DNA from: Microcaldota archaeon
Lineage (GTDB): Archaea > Micrarchaeota > Micrarchaeia > Burarchaeales > JAKAKT01
DNA: 16,254 nucleotides
Direction of reading: 5' to 3'
Assembly: GCA_026396425.1 (NCBI GenBank)
Contig: JAPLWU010000036.1
Coordinates: 1-16,254, forward strand
Positions 12,620 through 16,254 of this stretch are shown here, in pieces. Within the stretch, counting starts at the first letter, position 1, and every line of letters begins with the position of its first letter. A model generated the notes under the pieces. It was not told the DNA's origin, did no database searches, and saw only the letters and a program-made list of their open reading frames with translations. The position numbers and the translations under genes were made by a program.

Positions 12620-13840
12620 ATGGGCAGGATTTTAGTATTCATAGGCACGCGGCCGGAGATACTCAAGATGGCGCCGGTGATACGCGCCCTCGATGGCGCC
12701 GGCGCCGATTTCAAGCTTATTTTTTCCGGGCAGCATTACGACAGGAATATGTCGAAGATTTTCTTTGAGGAGTTCCAGATTAGGGAGCCGGATGAAGAGA
12801 TGCGGATAGGCGGCCAATCGCGCCCGGAACAAATCGCGTCATGCATAAAAAACGGGGCAAAACTGATAAAAAAGGAAGCCCCGGATACATGCGTCGTCAA
12901 TGGCGACACCAACACCACGCTTGGCTGCGCGCTGGCCGCGGTGGCATGCGGGGTTCCATACAGCCATATCGAAGCGGGTTGCCGGTCTTTTGATTTTAAT
13001 GTACCGGAGGAGTTTAATCGCGTGCTTGTTGACAGGGCCGCGAGCCTTCTCTTCCCCCCAACGTATAACTGCCTGGAGAATTTGTTATGCGAGGGGATAC
13101 CAAGGGAAAAATGCCTCATGTTCGGCAATACGGCAGTCGATACTTTCAACTATTTGAAAAAAAAGGCGATGGGCAGGGAGGTGGCGGGTTTGCCGGAAGG
13201 CGGCTTTGTCCTCGTTACGCTCCACAGGCAGGAGAACGTGGACAACAAGGGGAGTCTGCGGAATCTGGTGCAGGCGATTTCGCAACTTGAGGAAGAAGTC
13301 GTGTTTCCGATGCATCCAAGAACGAGAAAGAACGTAAACAAATTCGGGCTTTGGGGCTATCTAAAGAAAAAAAACATAAGGGTGATTGAACCGGTCGGGT
13401 ACCTTGATTTCCTCTCGCTCCTGCTCAGGTGCAGGTATGTAATATCCGACTCCGGGGGAGTTGTTGAGGAAGCGGCACTCGCAAAAAAGAGGATTGTAAG
13501 GCCATGCACCTATGTTGAGTGGTACGAAGTGATGGAAGAGGGAATCGGGGTATTATGCAGACCGGTGAAAGACGAGGTACTGCGTGCGGTTGAAAGGATA
13601 AAGGCCATGCGCGGGTTCCCGAACGTATATCCCGACCTGCATGCATCCGAGAGGATTGCAAAAGAGATTGTGAAGAGGTCCGGCACGAAATTCGAGACGA
13701 GGGACTTCATCGAGTTGGGCAGGCCGCGGCTGTGCCTGGACGGGAAAGGCAGGAAGCAGGTTGGTTTTGACGGAAATGGATTCGTGACATTTGATGGCAA
13801 AAAACAGAAGAATTGCTTGGCTTGGGTTGATTACAGATGA
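12620..13840 (+). CDS. wecB: UDP-N-acetylglucosamine 2-epimerase (non-hydrolysing)
   Basis: A 406-residue enzyme expected to interconvert UDP-GlcNAc and UDP-ManNAc, feeding the WecC-type dehydrogenase at 4125. Family motifs are present: IGTRPEILKMAPVI (7-20), SGQHYD, GDTNTTLGCALAA, HIEAGCRSFDFNVPEEFNR, GNTAVDT, TLHRQENV, PMHPRTRKN and DSGGVVEEA. The usual TERPE after that point is replaced by TYVEWYE, and the last 45 or so residues (from about TRDFIELG) form a tail with a GFDGNGFVTFDGK stretch not typical of the family. ATG 12620 is chosen over the in-frame ATG 12566 because the TATA box is centred 25 nt before it and MGRILVFIGTRPE is the natural start. The stop overlaps the next start (ATGA), indicating an operon. 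Confidence 0.87.
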   Translation: MGRILVFIGTRPEILKMAPVIRALDGAGADFKLIFSGQHYDRNMSKIFFEEFQIREPDEEMRIGGQSRPEQIASCIKNGAKLIKKEAPDTCVVNGDTNTTLGCALAAVACGVPYSHIEAGCRSFDFNVPEEFNRVLVDRAASLLFPPTYNCLENLLCEGIPREKCLMFGNTAVDTFNYLKKKAMGREVAGLPEGGFVLVTLHRQENVDNKGSLRNLVQAISQLEEEVVFPMHPRTRKNVNKFGLWGYLKKKNIRVIEPVGYLDFLSLLLRCRYVISDSGGVVEEAALAKKRIVRPCTYVEWYEVMEEGIGVLCRPVKDEVLRAVERIKAMRGFPNVYPDLHASERIAKEIVKRSGTKFETRDFIELGRPRLCLDGKGRKQVGFDGNGFVTFDGKKQKNCLAWVDYR

Positions 13841-14580
13841 AAGTTACTCTGCTTTTTTCTGCGTACAGGGAAGGGAAGGGAGTTGGGGAAACCGTCAGGA
13901 AGCTCAGCGAATACGCGCAGAAGAGCCTCCGCGAGTACGAGATTGAGATAATCGGGATTGACGACGGCTCGAACGATGGAACTTACGAGGCGCTGGTCGA
14001 GGCATCGAAAAAGTACGGCATAATCGCCGAAAAAAATCCGGTCAACATGGGGCAGGGCGCGGCCTTCAGGAGGGGATTTGCGAGGGCTTCCGGCGAGGTT
14101 ATAATCACCATGGACAGCGACCTCTCTTATCCGATTGGCGACATTCCAAAACTGCTCGCGAAGATTGAGGAGGGCTACGACCTTGTTTTGACGTCCCCCT
14201 TCACGAGGGAGAGCAGGATGGAGAACGCCCCGTTCATAAGGCTTTTCCTAAGCAAGGTTGGGAGCCTGATTTATTCTGTGACTGTCGGGGCGCGCATTTC
14301 CTGCTATACTGGCGCCTTCAGGGCGTACAGGGCGGGCATGGCCAAAAAATTGGAGTTCAGGGAGAACAGGTTCGGGGCCCAGGTTGAGATTATATGGCTG
14401 GCAAACAGGCTTGGATACCGGATTGCGGAAGTGCCTTCGATTCTTTCGGTGAGAAAGAGGGAGGACAGGGGCTCGAGCTTCAAGGTGGTGAAAGGGATAA
14501 TCGAGCATCTGAGGCTGCTGGCCGTGCTCGTCATCAGGGATTTGAAGGGGAAAATAGGAATGGAAAGGCTGGTAAAATGA
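13837..14580 (+). CDS. Family 2 glycosyltransferase, Dpm1-like
   Basis: A 247-residue GT-A fold enzyme. The nucleotide-binding region is DDGSNDGT (about 42-49), KNPVNMGQGAAFRRGF follows, and the metal-binding DSD is in TMDSDLSYP (about 91-99). CYTGAFRAYR (about 151-160) and the late VPSILSVRKREDRGSSF are typical of dolichol-phosphate mannosyl/glucosyl transferases, which load a sugar onto a polyprenol phosphate at the membrane. No C-terminal membrane segments are present, so it would act as a peripheral membrane protein. The start overlaps the wecB stop by four bases, and its own stop overlaps the next small ORF in the same way. Donor and acceptor cannot be told from sequence. Confidence 0.85.
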   Translation: MKVTLLFSAYREGKGVGETVRKLSEYAQKSLREYEIEIIGIDDGSNDGTYEALVEASKKYGIIAEKNPVNMGQGAAFRRGFARASGEVIITMDSDLSYPIGDIPKLLAKIEEGYDLVLTSPFTRESRMENAPFIRLFLSKVGSLIYSVTVGARISCYTGAFRAYRAGMAKKLEFRENRFGAQVEIIWLANRLGYRIAEVPSILSVRKREDRGSSFKVVKGIIEHLRLLAVLVIRDLKGKIGMERLVK

Positions 14581-14630
14581 AAATACTCATGACCGGCGAG
14601 CAGGCTCGAGCGGGCGGGGATGTGAAATGA
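14577..14630 (+). CDS. 17-codon mini-ORF copying the start of the next gene
   Basis: It encodes MKILMTGEQARAGGDVK. Its first codons copy those of the epimerase (MKILVTGG): the 14 bases AAATGAAAATACTC minus the first A, i.e. AATGAAAATACTC with one more leading A, recur at 14575-14588 and 14625-14638, 50 nt apart. It is coupled at both ends by ATGA overlaps, to the GT2 gene and to the epimerase. It may be the stump of a duplicated epimerase gene, or a short coupling ORF that carries ribosomes on to the epimerase. It is too short to have a predicted enzymatic role. Confidence 0.45.
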   Translation: MKILMTGEQARAGGDVK

Positions 14631-15532
14631 AAATACTCGTTACGGGCGGGGCCGGCTTCATCGGCTCCCATCTCGTGGATGCGCTGGCCAAAAAAAACGA
14701 AGTCGTTGTGCTGGACAATCTTTCAAGCGGGAGCGAAAAAAATCTCGAAGGCATGAAAGTAAAGCTGATTAGGGGCGACGTGAGGAATGTTGAAGACGTG
14801 AAAAAGGCCTGCGAAGGCGCCGAAGTTATATTTCACTTGGCAGCGCTCGCCTATGTTGCGGAATCAATAAAAAATCCGGCGCTTGCAGACGCGGTAAATT
14901 CTGGCGGAACGCTCAACATCCTGGAATGCGCGAGGAAAGGCGGGGTTCGCAAGGTGGTATACGCCTCTTCTTCGGCGGTTTACGGCAATGCGCCAGGCCT
15001 TCCGAAAACCGAGAGCTCCGAACTCTCGCCGGAATCGCCATACGCGATAACGAAGCTCGCGGGCGAGAGGTATTGCGCCATGTATGAAAAACTATACGGA
15101 ATTGAAAGCGTATGCCTGCGCTACTTCAACGTTTATGGGCCGCGCCAGAATCCCGGGGGGGATTACGCGGCGGTCGTGCCGAAGTTCATCGAAGCGGTGA
15201 AAAGCGGGAGGCAGCCCGTTGTTTACGGGGACGGGGAGCAGACGCGCGATTTTGTTTTCGTGGACGATGCGGTCGGGGCGAACGTGCTCGCGATGAAAAA
15301 GGGAGTAAATGGAATCTTTAATATCGCCTCGGGGGAGGAGGTTTCGATAAACGGGCTGATTGAAGTTATTTGCAAAGTTATGGGGAAAAGCATTAAGCCG
15401 AAATACGCAAAGGCGAGGGCTGGGGATGTGGGGCGCTCGGCCGCTGACATAACGCTGGCCCGGAAGAAGCTCGGCTACGCGCCGAAATATGATTTGGAGC
15501 AAGGGATTAGGGAGACGGTTAGGCGAATTTAA
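14627..15532 (+). CDS. NAD-dependent nucleotide-sugar 4-epimerase (extended SDR)
   Basis: A 301-residue extended short-chain dehydrogenase. The NAD site is GGAGFIG (7-13). HLAA, the catalytic SSS segment (YASSSAVYG) and Y-x3-K in PYAITKLAGER follow, then RYFNVYGPRQNP and FVFVDDAV. This pattern fits UDP-glucose 4-epimerase or UDP-GlcNAc(A) 4-epimerase (GalE/WbpP-like). NVYGPRQ plus GDGEQTRDFVFVDD is especially common in the latter, but the preferred sugar cannot be settled here. It starts within the ATGA shared with the mini-ORF. The UDP-glucose dehydrogenase gene follows 26 nt later, so the two may share substrates. Confidence 0.87.
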   Translation: MKILVTGGAGFIGSHLVDALAKKNEVVVLDNLSSGSEKNLEGMKVKLIRGDVRNVEDVKKACEGAEVIFHLAALAYVAESIKNPALADAVNSGGTLNILECARKGGVRKVVYASSSAVYGNAPGLPKTESSELSPESPYAITKLAGERYCAMYEKLYGIESVCLRYFNVYGPRQNPGGDYAAVVPKFIEAVKSGRQPVVYGDGEQTRDFVFVDDAVGANVLAMKKGVNGIFNIASGEEVSINGLIEVICKVMGKSIKPKYAKARAGDVGRSAADITLARKKLGYAPKYDLEQGIRETVRRI

Positions 15533-15558
15533 GAACCCTCTCGGGGAATCTGGTAACC

Positions 15559-16254
15559 ATGAAAATCGCCGTGATTGGGGCAGGCTACGTGGGAATCGTC
15601 ACTGCCGCGTGCCTTGCCGGGATGGGCAACGAGGTCGTCTGCGTCGACAAGGATGCGGCGAAAGTGAAAAAAATAAACGCGGGCGGGGCGCCCATCTACG
15701 AGGAGGGGCTTGGTGAGCTGGTCAAGGCAGGCGTGAAAAAAGGAAGATTGAAGGCCACGGGCGAGATAAGCCGGGCAAAGCAGGCGGAAATCATTTTCAT
15801 CTGCGTGGGAACTCCAACCGCGGGGGACGGGAGCGCCGACCTCTCGCACGTCAATGCGGTTGCGGATGGGATTGCGAAAATTATGAGCGATGCTTCACGA
15901 TACTTTGTTGTAGTAGTCAAAAGCACGGTCCCGCCCGGAACGACGGACGAACTCGCTAAGAGGATAGCGGAAAAAAGCGGGAAGAAGGAGAATTCCAATT
16001 TCGGAGTTTGCATGAACCCCGAATTCCTGCGCGAGGGCTCGGCGGTGAAGGATTTCATGAATCCCGACAGGGTGGTGATTGGAAGCAGGGGCAAGAAGGC
16101 GGGCGAGGCGGTGCGAAAGCTCTTTTCCGCGTTCGAGGCCCCGGTCGTGATGACCGATGCCAAAACCGCCGAGATGATAAAATACGCGAGCAACACATTC
16201 CTCGCGGCGAGAATCTCGCTCATAAACGAAATCGGGAATATCTGCAAGACGATG
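15559..16254 (+). CDS. ugd: UDP-glucose 6-dehydrogenase, N-terminal part (runs off the window)
   Basis: 232 codons are visible, with no stop before the window ends. The start MKIAVIGAGYVG (GAGYVG at 7-12) binds NAD. YEEGLGELV, FICVGTPTAGDGSADLSHV, KSTVPPGTTDEL, MNPEFLREGSAVKDFMNPDRVVIG and AEMIKYASNTFLAARISLINEI are characteristic of the UDP-glucose branch of this superfamily, in contrast to the WecC-type gene at 4125. The catalytic cysteine and C-terminal domain lie beyond the window. The enzyme would make UDP-glucuronate, a donor for acidic surface glycans. Only a weak ribosome site (GGTAA) precedes ATG 15559; the ATG gives the normal family N-terminus. Confidence 0.9.
   Translation, partial: MKIAVIGAGYVGIVTAACLAGMGNEVVCVDKDAAKVKKINAGGAPIYEEGLGELVKAGVKKGRLKATGEISRAKQAEIIFICVGTPTAGDGSADLSHVNAVADGIAKIMSDASRYFVVVVKSTVPPGTTDELAKRIAEKSGKKENSNFGVCMNPEFLREGSAVKDFMNPDRVVIGSRGKKAGEAVRKLFSAFEAPVVMTDAKTAEMIKYASNTFLAARISLINEIGNICKTM

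Overview
The window looks archaeal. Several genes begin 24-28 nt downstream of a clear TATA element, as leaderless archaeal transcripts do (relA-like gene, dpnI-like gene, asnB, wecB, and the deacetylase fragment facing wecB). Others have GGTG or GGAGG ribosome sites, or ATGA stop/start overlaps. The gene set (UDP-sugar dehydrogenases, flippase-like protein, Dpm1-like glycosyltransferase, Trm112-like methyltransferase, small zinc ribbon) fits a cell-surface glycan locus of an archaeon, possibly a DPANN or euryarchaeal lineage. The lineage cannot be fixed from this sequence alone.

Layout. 1-5429: glycan genes, namely the tail of a membrane glycosyltransferase, a 48-residue zinc ribbon, a methyltransferase, a Gfo/Idh/MocA sugar dehydrogenase, a flippase-like membrane protein and a WecC-type dehydrogenase. 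5446-8022: a visibly more AT-rich insert with a small membrane protein, an AbiJ-like (AbiJ-NTD4 plus HEPN-like) abortive-infection protein and a RelA/SpoT-type nucleotide pyrophosphokinase resembling defence or toxin alarmone synthetases. 8225-9291: a small ORF whose first 14 codons look like the start of a Dam adenine methylase, then a full-length homologue of DpnI, the endonuclease that cuts methylated GATC. 9316-12567 (minus): an asparagine-synthase-type amidotransferase broken by one frameshift, and a deacetylase-methyltransferase gene with an internal deletion. 12620-16254 (plus): wecB, GT2, a 17-codon mini-ORF, an SDR epimerase and a partial UDP-glucose 6-dehydrogenase, tightly packed as an operon.

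Glycan logic. WecB (UDP-GlcNAc to UDP-ManNAc) and WecC (UDP-ManNAc to UDP-ManNAcA) are both present. The Gfo/Idh protein resembles UDP-GlcNAc 3-dehydrogenases, and the AsnB-like enzyme could amidate a uronic acid. The epimerase and UDP-glucose dehydrogenase supply further sugars, a Dpm1-like GT2 and a membrane GT handle lipid-linked transfer, and the flippase-like protein may move lipid-linked intermediates. The assignment of these steps to one glycan is inference.

The most striking signal is the distribution of GATC. Reading the whole window I find nine GATC sites (5555, 5641, 6548, 6662, 6971, 7064, 7247, 7495, 7870). All lie in the AT-rich defence insert. The remaining roughly 13.9 kb has none, although GAT followed by A, G or T is common there. 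About 54 would be expected at 1 per 256 bases. The insert therefore looks recently acquired, in a host purged of GATC that carries a DpnI homologue and an apparent Dam relic. This suggests a history of GATC-directed restriction-modification, perhaps with a switch from a DpnII-like to a DpnI-like system.
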